A stretch of 64,000 nt of DNA. Origin: Paragorgia papillata (taxonomy: Eukaryota; Cnidaria; Anthozoa; Scleralcyonacea; Coralliidae). The position numbers and the translations under genes were made by a program. How positions within the stretch are numbered: the first letter of the stretch is position 1; the number at the start of each line of letters is the position of its first letter. This document shows positions 9,868-20,944 of this stretch, piece by piece. The DNA lies in contig JAWNZC010000470.1 in the NCBI GenBank assembly GCA_035771165.1, positions 2,249,501-2,313,500 of the forward strand, read 5' to 3'. The notes below the pieces were generated by a model, which saw nothing but the letters and a program-made list of their open reading frames with translations, did no database searches and was not told the DNA's origin.

Positions 9868-12800
9868 GTACAGATATTTGTAAATAACGAAACAAATAGG
9901 TACGCAATGCGTACATGTATCTAATGAACACTGTCTGTTCACCTATTGGTTGGTTGAGGTTAGTTTTTAGACCTTCGTTTCCAATTAAACGCGTTTTGGA
10001 AGTTATCCCAGCAGGCACGCTGGGAAGATCTAGAAAAATTCGTAACACTTAATTAATAACATTAATAACTAATAATATTAATTACTCTTCAAAATGTTAA
10101 AAATCACCCCTCAGAATGCAAGAAATGACATTTCCGAACTCTACATTTCAAATTTTCGCGCTTTTGACGCTCGAATATTGTCACAAATTCGCGACTGACC
10201 GATGTGCCCAAATTATTTCTGGATGCAGTACTGCCAATGAACAAACCAAATGGATTGGTTTTGAAGTTATTCAAAACATTCGCAGTACGTGTTTGATCAT
10301 ACATCGACTATCGCCTCGTAATAAAATATACTGCTGCTCATCTTTTGAATATTTCTTATTGCATACATATTTAAGAAATGGTTTATGGTTTGGCTTGCTC
10401 CATCGAGTTATGGATGCACGCGGGAAGTTGGGAGCGTAAGAGTTGGTCGAGGCGATAGCCGAGCGTGTTTTTCCCAACTTCCCAAGTGCATCTATAACTC
10501 AATGGAAAACGCCAAACCATGAACCATTTCTTTTATAACAGAGAATCAGACACAAAATAACGGGAAACAATATCTATTTTGCTGATTAAGAATGAGTTTC
10601 TCATTACGTTTGAAATTGCCGTGCTCCATCGAGTTTTATACAATACCCTGGTTGCTATGCGTGTTTTCATTGGTTGTTGCCCATGATCTATTAGAGGACA
10701 GACGCATGGTCACGTCAGATCACGTCAGCTGGCTTGCTTTTTTCGTTTTTCATGCCCCAAAATCCGGCAAGAGTTTCGACAAAAACCTTTTAAACTTTTA
10801 TTGTATAAAACAAATAGATTCCATTTTTTTGTTGTCTGTTCAGTTATAGATGCACAGAAGACGTCACAACGTGGTAAGAACATCAGTGACCCACTCGACT
10901 GCGTCTCGTGGGCCACTTTTTTGTTCTTACCACGTTGTGACGTCATCTGTGCATCTATAACTGAACAGACAACGGCAAAATGGAATCTATTTGTTAAATG
11001 GAGTACGCACTATGGCGCCCTGGCACGCACGGTAGCCAATCAGAAACGCCGATATATTACATGTATGTTCTAATATGTATTTCTAAATGTTTTTATAGGT
11101 TTCCCATGTTTCTTTATTTGTTGGTGAAATCATCACTGAGGAACTACTTTTGTTTGTATGTAACACTTTAAACGACAGAAGAATTCTTATCCATGGTTAT
11201 ACGTAAGTGAAATAATAAAATTTGTCAACTATTTTATAATAATAATAATAATTCTCTTTATTTGACAAGGGTAATTTATACATTATTACTACAAAGTAAT
11301 TCCTAATGGCCCTTATTCATATGCAATTTTGTTCATTAGTGTTGTGTGTAAGTGTGCCCGTCTCTCTAAGACTGTTTACTGAAGTAAACTTTCTCATACA
11401 GAGATCAAATCCGACACAGTACTAAATGATGATATTCTGGGTGGCGTCAAAAGCTTCGCGTTAAATACGTCGCTTGCTAGGTGATTTTGCACGAAATAAC
11501 GAGCGAGCGAACGAACGAACGAACGAACGAGCGAACGAACGAACGGATGGACTGACTGACTGACTTACTGGCAGAAAATAAAGCTGCCTTTCATCTTTTA
11601 TTTAAGTATATATTAAGTGTTACTCTAGTGACGAACCATACCGGGTAAGTAAAGAAGTACTCTAGTCTCTACTCGACCGCTGCTGGGATTCGAACCCGCG
11701 ACTTTCGATTTTCTAGTCCGACGTTCTATACCAACTGAGCTACTCAGCTATGTGCCAGGTCAAGTTGGAAGCAAGTCATGGAATGATGGTAATTTAAGTT
11801 ATCGCTGTCGATGTTAAAGAAACTATAGTGTGTTTCTTTGTGTTTTCCTCGTGAATTAACGAGTTTTTGAACATTCGCTTTGTTTTAGTCGTCCTGGTCG
11901 TGATGAACAATCGAGGCAATGTTACATGACGTTGTGTCCATCTCCCCCTTGCAGTAAATGTTCTTTAGCAGATACAATGGATGACCATACGTCTCTTTGT
12001 AGCGATTCTTGGGCTGTTCACATGAAGTATAATCTTTTACCGCCGTTTCCGTTGTTCATACCATCAATTCAGTTAAAACTGAAAGATGTTATTCTACTGA
12101 ATACTGTTGACTCCCTCTTAGCGGTTACTGTGAGCTCACACACCAATCATAAATCTTCAGATTCTGCTTTGAAAAGCTCTTCTTGGGAGCATACAAATAG
12201 TCAACTGCTTGAACCAGAAACTGGAAATAATGGCATTCTATATGCTGAAGAGAATGGCTTGGTAAAAAGATGTTCTAAATCGCAAATAGCTGAAAAAGAA
12301 CAGAAGCTATGTAATGAAGATTTAGACTTACAACTGCCTCGGACAGGGAATGCAAACAGTATTTCATGTGCAGAGAAGAATGGCTTGTTAAATGAACGCC
12401 CTAAATCACTGCTAGAAATAGCTGGAGAAGAGGAGGAGCAGAGACTGTGTGATGAACGTTCAGATGCAAACGAATCTGAATCAGGGCTGTCTCGGTCAGA
12501 GACTACCAACAGCATCTCTCGTGCAGAGGAGAATGGCTTTCTCAATGAATGCACTAGCTCACCAGTAGATGTAACTAGAGAAAAGGAAGAGCTGAGACTA
12601 TGTGATGAACGTAATATAAATTGGTTTAATAATAATTGCAAGTTTGTTGGTAGCCCAGACGATGAGAAATTGGTCAACTGTCAAGAATCTGCGATCAACC
12701 ATTCTAAATTATCTCATCTTTCATCTTTTGGGTTTAAGACATTCTGTCGAAACTGCGCAGACTCGGAAAGTGCAGAAAATTCCTCTGGAATCATTGACGG

Positions 12801-14625
12801 TACATCTTGTTTAGATATTCAAGTTACAAATCTTGGTAATACACCTTACAAGTTAATTCAAAGTTCACAACACACTAGTTCCCCTAACAATGTTCCTGTT
12901 CACGAATCACCTTGCATTCATACACAAGTCGTTTCCTTGGATGTTGAGAAATATATAAGCGAGGCACTAAATACTTCAGATGACTTAAAAGGAATGTATT
13001 GGCTGCTCAGGAACTACTGCACTCAAATTTTTTATGTTTGTGATGGAACTGAAAGCGTTATTTTGCAAGTAATCTCTTTGATTTCTGTGCAACCCAAAGC
13101 TGAAAAGATTACAAGGTGAGTTTTTATAATTTTGTGAACAACTATATGTATCTAACTATGAAAATGTTATGCTTTAAACAAACAAACAAACAAACAAACA
13201 AACAAAAACAAACAAACAAACAAACAAACAAACAAACAAACAACGATTAATAAATCTACTTATCGATTATATCCGACGTCTATTGTGAAATAATTATTAA
13301 TGTTACTTTTTATAAGCAGTCCAAATGTTGTTATGTGGTCTTCTATTATTTACCATTTCATTCCTGTCACGCCAGCAGGAGTTTTTCCTTGGAAAGTTAA
13401 ATTGTCTGGCGTTGGACAGAGTAAAATAAGAAAACTGCCAAATGGAAACATTGGGAAGGAAATTTTTTTAAAACGTTTAGCGGGCGAAGAAAGGCGGAAA
13501 AAAGGCAATCCGCGAGCGCAATGAAAACTCTCCCCGCTTTCTTAATTATTTCAGTAGAGGTAAAGTGTCAACATCAGGGGGGGGCGTATAATATAACAAA
13601 CAATTGGTATTGTTTAATAAATTAAAATAAAATGAGTTAGATTAGAACTTTAATCTGCAAACAATTTATATTCTTTAAAAGAACAATTAGTGCTTTAAAG
13701 TTCTCAACAAAATATGAACAACAAACATAAATAAATATAATAATTATATAATAATTAGTTATCTAAAGGTTTGCAAAGCGATACTTGTATAATTATATAT
13801 AATTTTGTGGATACACTACGTTTTATTTTAAACGAGTGTCAAACATCTTAACAACGATTTAAAAAAAAAAATGAGTGGCTGCAACTATAATATCTTACAC
13901 CACCGGCGTAGGAAGCAGGGGGGCTGGGCGGCTGCAGCCCCCCTGAAATTCTGAAGTAGGGGCTGATCAGCCCCCCTAATATACACGTGTGCTGGCTCAA
14001 AGAAACATCCAATCTTTCTTTTTTTTTTCGGACTCCAAGGCGTGCGTTTTGGAGGCCTCGCATTTTCTGGTTTGTTATTAACGATCGAGAGCCCTTTTTA
14101 GAGCAAAGATGTATAATTAATCGGTATTTTATAATCTTCAGAAATCTCTTAAATCTCCTCTCAAAATAATGCCATTTCAGAGACTCTAAAATCCAGACCT
14201 CCCTAGCGGTTCGTCACGCCTTGGGCGCGTTCAGCCCTCCTAACTCAAAACATCTTCCTACGCCTCTGTATACCACCCACAAACTTACCAATAATTGTAA
14301 AATAGAATGGACTGCACTGATTGAGAGAAACGTAATGTTATTTTGTTCTAGGCGGAGGCGTTGCTCTATTTCATTTCTTGTCAGGTGGAGTGTTTCTAAT
14401 GGAGAAGTTTATACTCTGGACATCTCACCATTAGAAGATCCACTGGATAAGTCTGATAAACAAATATTTGAAGAAGGTAGAAAGAGAGTTCTTGATCTTC
14501 GAAAGAAATGTTTTGTACCTCGTGGAATAATTGCTACACAAGCATTCTCTAACCACACTGTCTTTACAGGAACTCCGTTAGAATTTATTAAACATCCATT
14601 TCAGCCAATAGCAGTTGTTCTCTAA
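9723..14625 (+). CDS. DCAF15: DCAF15, DDB1- and CUL4-associated factor 15 (5' end not resolved)
   Basis: Four exons (9723-9867, 11099-11202, 11889-13115, 14352-14625) join in phase and encode the last 582 residues; human DCAF15 is about 600. The family is a substrate adaptor of CUL4-RBX1-DDB1 ubiquitin ligases; the human protein also recruits RBM39 in the presence of aryl sulfonamides. Visible matches to the remembered family are HVLLGFTKCGEYLMSY with the WW of the N-terminal beta domain, then HMKYNLLPPFPLF, IQLKLKDVILLNT, and the ending PFQPIAVVL. In between, residues of exon 3 form an acidic linker with three repeats. Splice phases are 2, 0, 2, 2. The N-terminal coding exon(s) must lie upstream; 3664-3729 is a candidate. 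Introns are filled with MITEs and a SINE, but all exons are intact. Confidence 0.87.
10374..10536. mobile_element. Palindromic MITE in DCAF15 intron
   Basis: AGAAATGGTTTATGGTTTGG at the left pairs with CCAAACCATGAACCATTTCT at the right. The inner arms hold GCACGCGGGAAGTTGGGA and TCCCAACTTCCCAAGTGC. The loop contains GGCGATAGCCGAG, shared with other palindromic elements of the window. Confidence 0.68.
10808..11000. mobile_element. Near-perfect palindromic MITE in DCAF15 intron
   Basis: Arms of about 85 bases meet near 10896. The left includes GATGCACAGAAGACGTCACA and the right TGTGACGTCATCTGTGCATC; the outer ends are CAAATAGATTCCATTTT and AAAATGGAATCTATTTG. Its 5' border sits about 270 bases after the 10374 element, with which it shares TGCA-C/TCTATAACT motifs. 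Confidence 0.72.
11099..11202 (+). CDS. DCAF15: DCAF15 exon B
   Basis: Acceptor TTTTATAG, donor AC/GTAAGT. It encodes VSHVSLFVGEIITEELLLFV then CNTLNDRRILIHGYT. It corresponds to the family segment with an R/H-L-F motif followed by a cysteine-containing beta strand. Confidence 0.85.
11490..11760 (-). mobile_element. tRNA-derived SINE with (GTTC)n tail
   Basis: On the minus strand 11757-11671 reads as a degenerate tRNA: A box TAGCTCAGTTGG and B box GGTTCGAATCC at normal spacing, but the anticodon stem does not pair well, so it is not a functional tRNA. The body runs on to lower coordinates and ends in a GTTC/GTCA tetranucleotide tail near 11500-11570. It lies in the DCAF15 intron, antisense to the gene. 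Confidence 0.65.
11889..13115 (+). CDS. DCAF15: DCAF15 exon C (core, acidic linker and start of C-terminal domain)
   Basis: Acceptor TGTTTTAG, donor AG/GTGAGT. The first base completes Thr. The start carries a Cys cluster (PPCSKC, then SLCSDS), followed by AVHMKYNLLPPFPLF and KDVILLNTVDSLLAV, diagnostic of DCAF15. The middle is a Glu/Ser-rich linker, long in this family and poorly conserved. The end (SLDVEKYISEALN ... LLRNYCTQIFYVCDG) opens the C-terminal domain. Confidence 0.88.
12225..12625 (+). repeat. Three tandem coding repeats in the DCAF15 linker
   Basis: About 45-50-residue units recur three times inside exon C: YAEENGLVKRCSKS...EQKLCNED, CAEKNGLLNERPKS...EQRLCDER and RAEENGFLNECTSS...ELRLCDER. 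The nucleotide sequences have diverged, so the duplication is old but recognisable. The linker is a variable region in the family. Confidence 0.75.
13174..13242 (+). repeat. (AAAC)n microsatellite
   Basis: About 16 AAAC units with one interruption, 60 bases after the exon C donor. Confidence 0.9.
13901..14268. mobile_element. hAT-like MITE in last DCAF15 intron
   Basis: The ends CACCGGCGTAGGAAG and CTTCCTACGCCTCTG are inverted. The interior has GGGGGGCTGGGCGGCTGCAG and, toward the right, GCCATTTCAGAGACTC, a motif shared with the elements at 787, 2037, 22999 and 55470. The possible 8-bp duplication (TCTTACAC and TATACCAC) is poor, so the family call rests on the ends. Confidence 0.55.
14352..14625 (+). 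CDS. DCAF15: DCAF15 terminal exon
   Basis: Acceptor TTGTTCTAG, phase 2, joins directly to 13115 in frame. It reads FLVRWSVSNGEVYTLDISPL and ends TPLEFIKHPFQPIAVVL then TAA. Family members end in a similar hydrophobic tail. Confidence 0.86.
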
Positions 14626-14761
14626 ATTAATCTTGGAAATGTTAATGTTGAATTTTAACCCAAATCGTTATTTTTTATTGTTATATTATTACTTACAGTT
14701 TTATGTATACTTTGATTTGTATAATAGAGAGAAGAAGAGAATTGAAAGGATAATGTGAAAC

Positions 14762-14767
14762 AATAAA
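14762..14767 (+). terminator. Candidate poly(A) signal of DCAF15
   Basis: AATAAA, 137 bases after the TAA at 14623-14625, in an AT-rich 3' region. Confidence 0.5.
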
Positions 14768-14949
14768 ATTGGAAAAGAAAGTAGACATTGAAAATAGACT
14801 GGATATAGAGGGAAACTGCAAAGTAAACATTTGGTACAATCCACAAATATGGCAGTAAAGCCGATATTTTAATCAAGATATCTATTAAAGTGTTATTAAT
14901 TCCGCATTTTAATTCAAAACACTATTCATAACGCTCATAATGATATCTT

Positions 14950-15995
14950 CTTTCTTCTTCTTCTTCTTTGCCTTAGACCTTGTCCCGAAATTAATCAGGG
15001 TCGGTCGCCCGAATCCTACTTCTCCACTGTTCTTTGTCCTCTGCAGCTTCCGCCGTCAAGTTCAGTTCCTGCAAGTCTATCTTGATGTTATCCTTCAACC
15101 TTGTTCTTGGTCTTCCTCGTCCTCGTTTACCGTTCACCATTCTCGACATGATGTCTTTGGCTGGTTTTCCATCATAGGTGCCCGAACCATCTTAGCCTAC
15201 AACACTCCCTTGCCTTCTCTGTGATGATACACACTTTCAGTTCCTTCCTGATATCATCGTTCCTTTTCCTGTCTCTCAAAGTTACCCCAATAATCCGTCT
15301 AAGCATTCGCATTTCGGTTGTTTTCAATATCTTTTTTTTCTTTTCTTGTCAAAGCGCACGTTTCCAAGCCATATAACAACACCGCTCTTATAACCGTTAT
15401 ATACATTTTCACTTTGAGTTTCCTTGGCGTTCGTTTGTCGTTGATGACCCCCGACAGCTCCCTCCATTTACTCCATGCCGTTTTAACTCTGGCCCATACC
15501 ATAACACCAAGATATTTAAACACCCCCACACTTGTTTCAAGACAGTGTTACTTTCATTGTCTCTGATGTTGGCTCTTGTCTTCTGCTGCTAACTATAGCA
15601 CTTAATTTTTTTTTTGTTATTGGCTTTCAGACCCTTTTTCGCCATATACCCTCCTGCCATTTCTGCCACTTTTCTTGTAACTATTTTTTACTTTCTGCCA
15701 TCAGAGCTAAATCGTCTGTAAACAGAAGTTCCCACGGTATGCCTTTTCTCCACACCTCTTAACGCTGATCCTTAGTCCCCCGTCAAACTGAATTAATCTG
15801 TCTGTCCATACGGTGTTCTTACCACTGCTCCTGCATTTCTATACGTTGCTTGTACAAGCCTCACCAATTTTTCTGGTACATTCGTTTTGGGTATAAACAC
15901 CAGTATACTAACTCTCTTGGTACCCGATCGTAAAATAAGATAAAATACAGGGTAATGAACAACTTTATGTAAATATTTGCAACGAGACACGTGCA
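14950..15995 (-). pseudogene. Degenerate RTE-type LINE, reverse transcriptase remnant
   Basis: Broken minus-strand frames match the 3' part of a non-LTR retrotransposon of the RTE kind: NVPEKLVRLVQATYRNAG with VRTPYGQTD near 15870-15800, FKYLGVMV, AWSKWRELSGVI with LLYGLETCAL at 15520-15360, and a C-terminal GRGRPRTRLKDNI segment near 15120-15080. Stops and frameshifts separate them, and the catalytic block is not intact. The piece is a dead 5'-truncated copy. The family call is from remembered motifs. Confidence 0.75.
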
Positions 15996-16689
15996 TTGTG
16001 TAACCAGATAGCTATAAATACCGAGTCTGGCCAGAACACTCACTTCTTGCTTAGTTTCCAACGGTCTGGCGTGTGGTAGAGCCCTCCCTTCCATATTCGC
16101 GTGGGTCGGACTCCATCTCAGCCATTCTATGCAGCTTGGCTGAGACCACGCGCTGACCAACATTTGCTTCCATACCTTATTTTAGCTGAGCAGGAAGTGG
16201 AGCGCTATGAAATAGATTACAATAGGGATAAGACTAGTTAATATGGTGCACTATATGCGCACCGAGAACCCAACGGCTGGAATTTGAGCCTAACTTTAAG
16301 TTTTAACTTGTAGTTTATAAAGTTTTGTAAGTTCTTGCTGCAGAAGCTGTCGGAAGGTTGCGGGTTTGAGTCCCGTTTAGACCTCAAAATGTTCTGAGTA
16401 TAATTGACACGATACTACAATAGGCCTTATATATACGTCAATAGCTTGTACAGCAATTCGCAAAACATGATGCTCTACTTATAAGTTCCCACGAAATTTG
16501 GGTGGTCATATAAGTTGACGAAATTATCAGTGCTTGAAAAGAACAATAATGAGCTACGTAAGAAGCAGTATTTAGCTTTGGAAGATTTTTTCCATCTCAA
16601 AACGTGTTTACTGTAAAAATATTAATGAGAGAGGCTCAGGTAAAACTGAGACACCCATGCATGCGAGAGTGGCGCAACAATCATCTATA

Positions 16690-16836
16690 CAGTAGAAACC
16701 CGCTAACAAGAACCTACATTTTACCAAATCAGCCTGGGGTAGGTTCTTATATTCTTATATGTTCTTATATAAATAAATTCTTAATTTCAGCCTGAGGTTC
16801 TTATAGTTGAAGGTTCTTGTTAGCGGGTTTTTACTG
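16690..16836. mobile_element. Tc1/mariner-like MITE, TA target
   Basis: The ends CAGTAGAAACCCGCTAACAA and TTGTTAGCGGGTTTTTACTG are inverted and flanked by TA at 16688-16689 and 16837-16838. At 147 bp it is non-autonomous. CAG ends and TA duplication fit pogo/Tigger-like elements. The interior repeats AGGTTCTTAT. Confidence 0.75.
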
Positions 16837-17189
16837 TATATCGTGAATTATAAAAGTATTGTATAACAGTCACAAACGCTCACTGACAAATGGCAATCTG
16901 TATCCATTTTCCTGGCTTTGATGACCTCTTCAGCTTGCTTCTGTTAAACTGGAACTCTTATAGTTATAACGAAGCGCGGCTTATTTCTAAACTTAGTTCA
17001 TGTCTGAAAGGCTAAGCTTCGTTGCTTGTTTTTTCTTTATTTAATCTCGTGGCCGATTATTAGTGTTAACTGCATATGATTACGGTATTAACCTTGGCTT
17101 AACTAAACGACCGGAAACTGTCATACAAATCATTGATTCGAAACTTAGGCAAAAGGCGTAAGTTGCTAGTAAAATACTCTTCTCCATAT

Positions 17190-17790
17190 AATAAGTAATA
17201 TATCATACACGACAAGCCGTTTATTATCTGATTTGAAAACACCGAGAAGTGTGTTGATAGCCGAGTTTTTTAACTCACTTCGAGGTGTTTTTAAATCAGA
17301 TAATAAACGGCTTTCGAGTGTATGGTATAGCTTCTCAAACAAATCAGTATTTAAAGAGAAATTTGAGGTAAAACTTAATTGTCTTAATTTATGGGCGTTT
17401 ATTACCACATTTCACAACAACGCTCGGTAACTGATTTCCATTATGTTTTCCTCATGAATTATTAATGAGTTTGAGAAATCTATGTAATATATCATACACG
17501 AGAAGGAGTGTTTGATCTGATAAACACCGAGAAGTGTGTTGATAAACCAAGGCGAAGCCGAGCTTTTTCAACCAACTTCGAGATGTTTTGATACTATCAG
17601 ATCAAACACATTTTCGACTTTCGAGTGTTTGATATAGCTTCTCAAATAAATAAGTATTTTAAGAGAAATTTGAAGTGAAAGTTGGCTTAATTTTATGCAA
17701 GTGTGTGTTTGATCACATATTCAAACTCCGTCTCCGTCCTGATTTCCTTTCTTTTTATCTTATGAATTATTAATGGTTGAGAAGTATATA
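17190..17790. mobile_element. Two adjacent copies of a palindromic MITE (family X relatives)
   Basis: Copies begin near 17190 and 17487 with TATATCATACACGA. Each has a hairpin with AACACCGAGAAGTGTGTTGAT on one side and TTCGAG-GTGTTT on the other, then AGTGTATGGTATAGCTTCTC or AGTGTTTGATATAGCTTCTC. Each is followed by a TCATGAATTATTAATG segment also found in the family X elements at 20495, 44500 and 58140. Confidence 0.62.
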
Positions 17791-17959
17791 CCTGCAATTT
17801 TTGACACGCAATATTTATTGACTTTTCTATAAAAATTACCCCAACTTTCTAAGCTTATTTGTTATAATGCCGCAAAGATTGACTTTCAATCTTCTTGTGG
17901 TATATAAGTTGTTTATTTTTATTGCTGGGATATATTTTAACATGTATCTATTTTTAGTG

Positions 17960-18240
17960 AAACTTTAGAGTAGTGCATGTCATTGTCAGCTACATTGCAG
18001 TGTTGATTGACTCTAGTCATGTAAGCAACTTGAAATGTTTTGGAAAGTCTAAATCAGAAATTCCATATGTCTCACTTATTAAAACTGCTGTTTATCAAGC
18101 AGAAAATAAGACTCTCCACTCCCTGAAATCTGTCGAGGATTTGAAGTTGCTCAAACCAAATTGAGAATCAAAGTAGCACGCAAGACGGCAAGAGAATATC
18201 CGTTTTTAGCGGAGTTGCCTTCCCTGGAAATCACGTATGT
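17960..18240 (+). pseudogene. Unassigned, apparently frameshifted coding-like segment
   Basis: A 63-codon frame from 17973 has ordinary composition (SSHVSNLKCFGKSKSEIPYV), ends at a TGA at 18162, and a shifted frame continues with KVARKTAREYPFLAELPSLE up to a donor-like GTATGT near 18235. It is followed closely by LINE-like sequence, so it may belong to a dead retroelement. I do not recognise the protein. Confidence 0.3.
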
Positions 18241-18349
18241 AAAATCAAAAATGTGTATTATAATTCCCTCATTTTCTTTTCTTATTTCTTCTAATGTACT
18301 TCTTCTTATAGGATAAAGTCATAGGCAGAGCCATATGTAGTCTTTTAAC

Positions 18350-18448
18350 CCTGTGTGTCCTGGACCTCTCCCTGTGCTGAATAAAATTGTCTCAGATAAA
18401 ATAAAAGACTCGTCGTCAGGCTTCAAATGGTTAAAGCCCAATCAACAC

Positions 18449-18517
<69 letters not shown>

Positions 18518-18955
18518 GTCAAACGGAAAGAAGATAAATATAGTGAACTAGTAAAACAGCAAAGTGAACATTTTAATGATGTAAAATTTATAAATCTCTC
18601 CATGAGCTCCCTAGGTGTTTTTGCGAATGAGTTTTCTACTTTTTTAGATATGCTAGATAAGGTTGGTCTTGATAACAAGCACCAAATGTACTGCGTAAGG
18701 AAAATGATGACTATAGCTATCAGAACTACGTATTACATTTTCTGCTGCCGAAATAAGGAATGGGGAAATCCCGAATTATTAGCTTTTTGAAATATTTGTA
18801 TATAAATTTGCATGTTTTATTATATAGTCATTAGTTGTTATTATATATTATTAGTTGTGATTCAAGTAGCCAATTGTAAATTACCTTAATAAGCGAGATT
18901 TATAATTGTATATGTAGAAAAGAAAAACATTTAATAAAGTTTCCATTATTATTAT
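18350..18955 (+). mobile_element. 3' end of a non-LTR retrotransposon
   Basis: After the (TTA)n tract a frame reads VKRKEDKYSELVKQQSEHF ... IAIRTTYYIFCCRNKEW, the kind of C-terminal tail that follows the reverse transcriptase in LINE families of aquatic invertebrates. It ends in AATAAAGTTTCCATTATTATT, a (ATT)n LINE tail. It is 5'-truncated and no catalytic motif is present. Confidence 0.55.
18457..18516 (+). repeat. (TTA)n microsatellite
   Basis: About 20 TTA units, giving an artefactual poly-Tyr frame. Confidence 0.92.
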
Positions 18956-19206
18956 TACGTATCCATGCACTGCAGGGTCCTAATAATCTTTTATCTTTGC
19001 TGTCCCCAACAAACAAGCTTTCTCCAAGTATAAAGTCCGTTTTCTCGCTCATCTCTATCTCATCTCTATCTCATCTCTATCTCATCTCTATCTCATCCAT
19101 CTAACTATCAAAGTTATTTCTAAGGTGTTCCAAGAGCTCCATTCACAATCGGAACTATTATCACTTATTTGCATTTCATGCATATCTTCTTTATCTCATA
19201 TTTCGA

Positions 19207-19280
<74 letters not shown>

Positions 19281-19281
19281 C
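19207..19281 (+). repeat. (TTA)n microsatellite
   Basis: About 25 TTA units; 19050-19100 just upstream is a short CATCTCTATCT tandem run. Confidence 0.92.
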
Positions 19282-19324
19282 ATATAAAGAGAAAGGGTTT
19301 GTTGGGACTTTCTGACTTTTAAAA

Positions 19325-20490
19325 AGTGTGTTAATTGCATAAGTTATTTGGCTAAAACTGTTGTAATTTACTGCTTGACAAATGTAACGTCATTTACACT
19401 TGTTTGATTGCGAGTTGGTTTTAGTATTAATCGCTTCAGGATAATACTACAGTACACGCCATTATTTGGATTGAGATTTTTTCAATTAAAATGCAAATTT
19501 TAGGACAAAAATATCACATTAGATTTTTTGAATGTTTATTTTCTGGATCTGGTGAAAAACTTTAGAATCATAGATAGAGAGCCAACAGCAATATACTTAA
19601 ATGAGTCCTAAGCTCGGACGAAGTACTAATCTTGTCTAACCACAAGCTTAAGTTAATTTGATCTTCGGCGGTGCCGGCAGCGCACTTACAGTATATGCCA
19701 TCCCTACTTTTTTTAAATCCTAATGAGTATATTTACAAAGTAAAGAAGGAAGGTAAACATTGTCATACTAAAATAGATTGTAGTTAGAATAGCTGTTAAG
19801 GTAATTCCTCAGTAATTCTTCCAGAAATGAAAAGTTGCTGAAACTCCCCACTTAAAGTTTATGATTTGTTCGTAGTAAAATAACAAAAAAAAAGTCTTCG
19901 TGAGCTACACAAAGGTTAAAACTTGAACATGCAGCATTCCCCTAATATTTCATCTATCTACGAAACCACACAATTTTTTTCAAAAAACAAAAATTAAATT
20001 ACAATAGCATCTTCTTGTCAAAGTTATTAGTAGTTGATTTAGCTTTCGTAGTGATATTTTTATGTGTTTTCGTTACTAACACTTGGATACATCTTGAATT
20101 ATTATTGCAGAATTATGCGCACATGATACAGAGGTAACTAAGTTTTCAGATTTCTTTTGGGCACAAACTCCAACAATAAGTGAAATTGATTTCATATGTC
20201 TATCTGTCTTTCTGTTTTGGACTTGCATTGTGAATCGAAGCAGTATTGACAGATGACGGAAAGATCGGTCATCTTTTTATGGTAGCAACCGCTGACGTTA
20301 TCTATTCTGTATTTTTGTGTTTGACCCTGGGCTCAGTCGCCGCGCGCCATATAATTTAGTAAAATATATCAGTGGTTACGATCGTATGGGAGAAAAGACC
20401 CATAAACCGCCAACTTGGGTTGCTTATACTTTCTTCATTGATCTAAAAGAGCGCAGTCCAGTTATATTTGTAATATTTAAAACATGAGTA
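19325..20490. other. No gene or clear repeat seen
   Basis: AT-rich unique sequence with no frame above about 60 codons, and no recognised motif or inverted repeat. Confidence 0.45.
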
Positions 20491-20494
20491 GCAG

Positions 20495-20790
20495 TGTTTT
20501 ATGAGATTTAAAACACGAGGCGTAGCCGAGTGTTTTAGATCTGATAAAACACGTATACTGCGAATGTTTCAATTTGGTAAGTTCATTGACGTAGTAAGTT
20601 TGAAAAATAACGTCGTCTAAGCCGAGAAAATCAAAGCTAAAGTTTATGTAAATCAGGAGGTTTCTTTATCAGATATAAAACCACGGACATGGTACAAGGA
20701 TTTATAACATTGTTTCAAAAACTCATTAATAATTCATGCATTATTAATGAGTTTTTGAAACAATGTTATAAAACCTTATTTTATATAAAA
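20495..20790 (-). mobile_element. Family X MITE, intact reference copy
   Basis: This copy, read on the minus strand, carries the motifs that also appear at 44500, 52670/55162 and 58140: ATGTCCGTGGTTTTATATCT followed by GATAAAGAAACCTCCTGATT, then TTTTCTCGGCTTAGAC, TACTACG and CATTCGCAGTA. Its right end is a 60-base perfect palindrome around TTCATGCATTATTAATGAG. It keeps the ATCTGAT site uninterrupted, whereas the 52.7-kb copy has a 2.4-kb insertion at that site. Confidence 0.75.
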
Positions 20791-20828
20791 CAACTTTTAA
20801 AATATGTTCGTCTGACAGTGGTCCGAAC

Positions 20829-20884
20829 AATCTCGTTCCCAGAGCCCACGTTCCCCACCCGGGGAACGAGAGACTCTGGGATAA
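20829..20884. repeat. Short CTCGT-CCCAG palindromic repeat
   Basis: ACAATCTCGTTCCCAGAG pairs with CTCTGGGATAAT, and CCCACGTTCCCC pairs with GGGGAACGAG. It is related to the 39954, 45222 and 29050 sequences. Confidence 0.5.
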
Positions 20885-20944
20885 TCCGTTTCAAATCACA
20901 GGATTCTTGTTATTCCGGTTGAGGTATACGCATGCGTAAATATC

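Noticed and set aside
13320..13440. Possible extra DCAF15 exon (SPNVVMWSSIIYHFIPV)
   Set aside because: The right part is the GACGAGTAAAAT/GTTGGACAGAGTAAAA repeat, there is no matching donor, and exon C already joins the last exon in phase.
16340..16390. tRNA B-box-like GGGTTTGAGTCCC
   Set aside because: No A box or cloverleaf upstream at the right distance.
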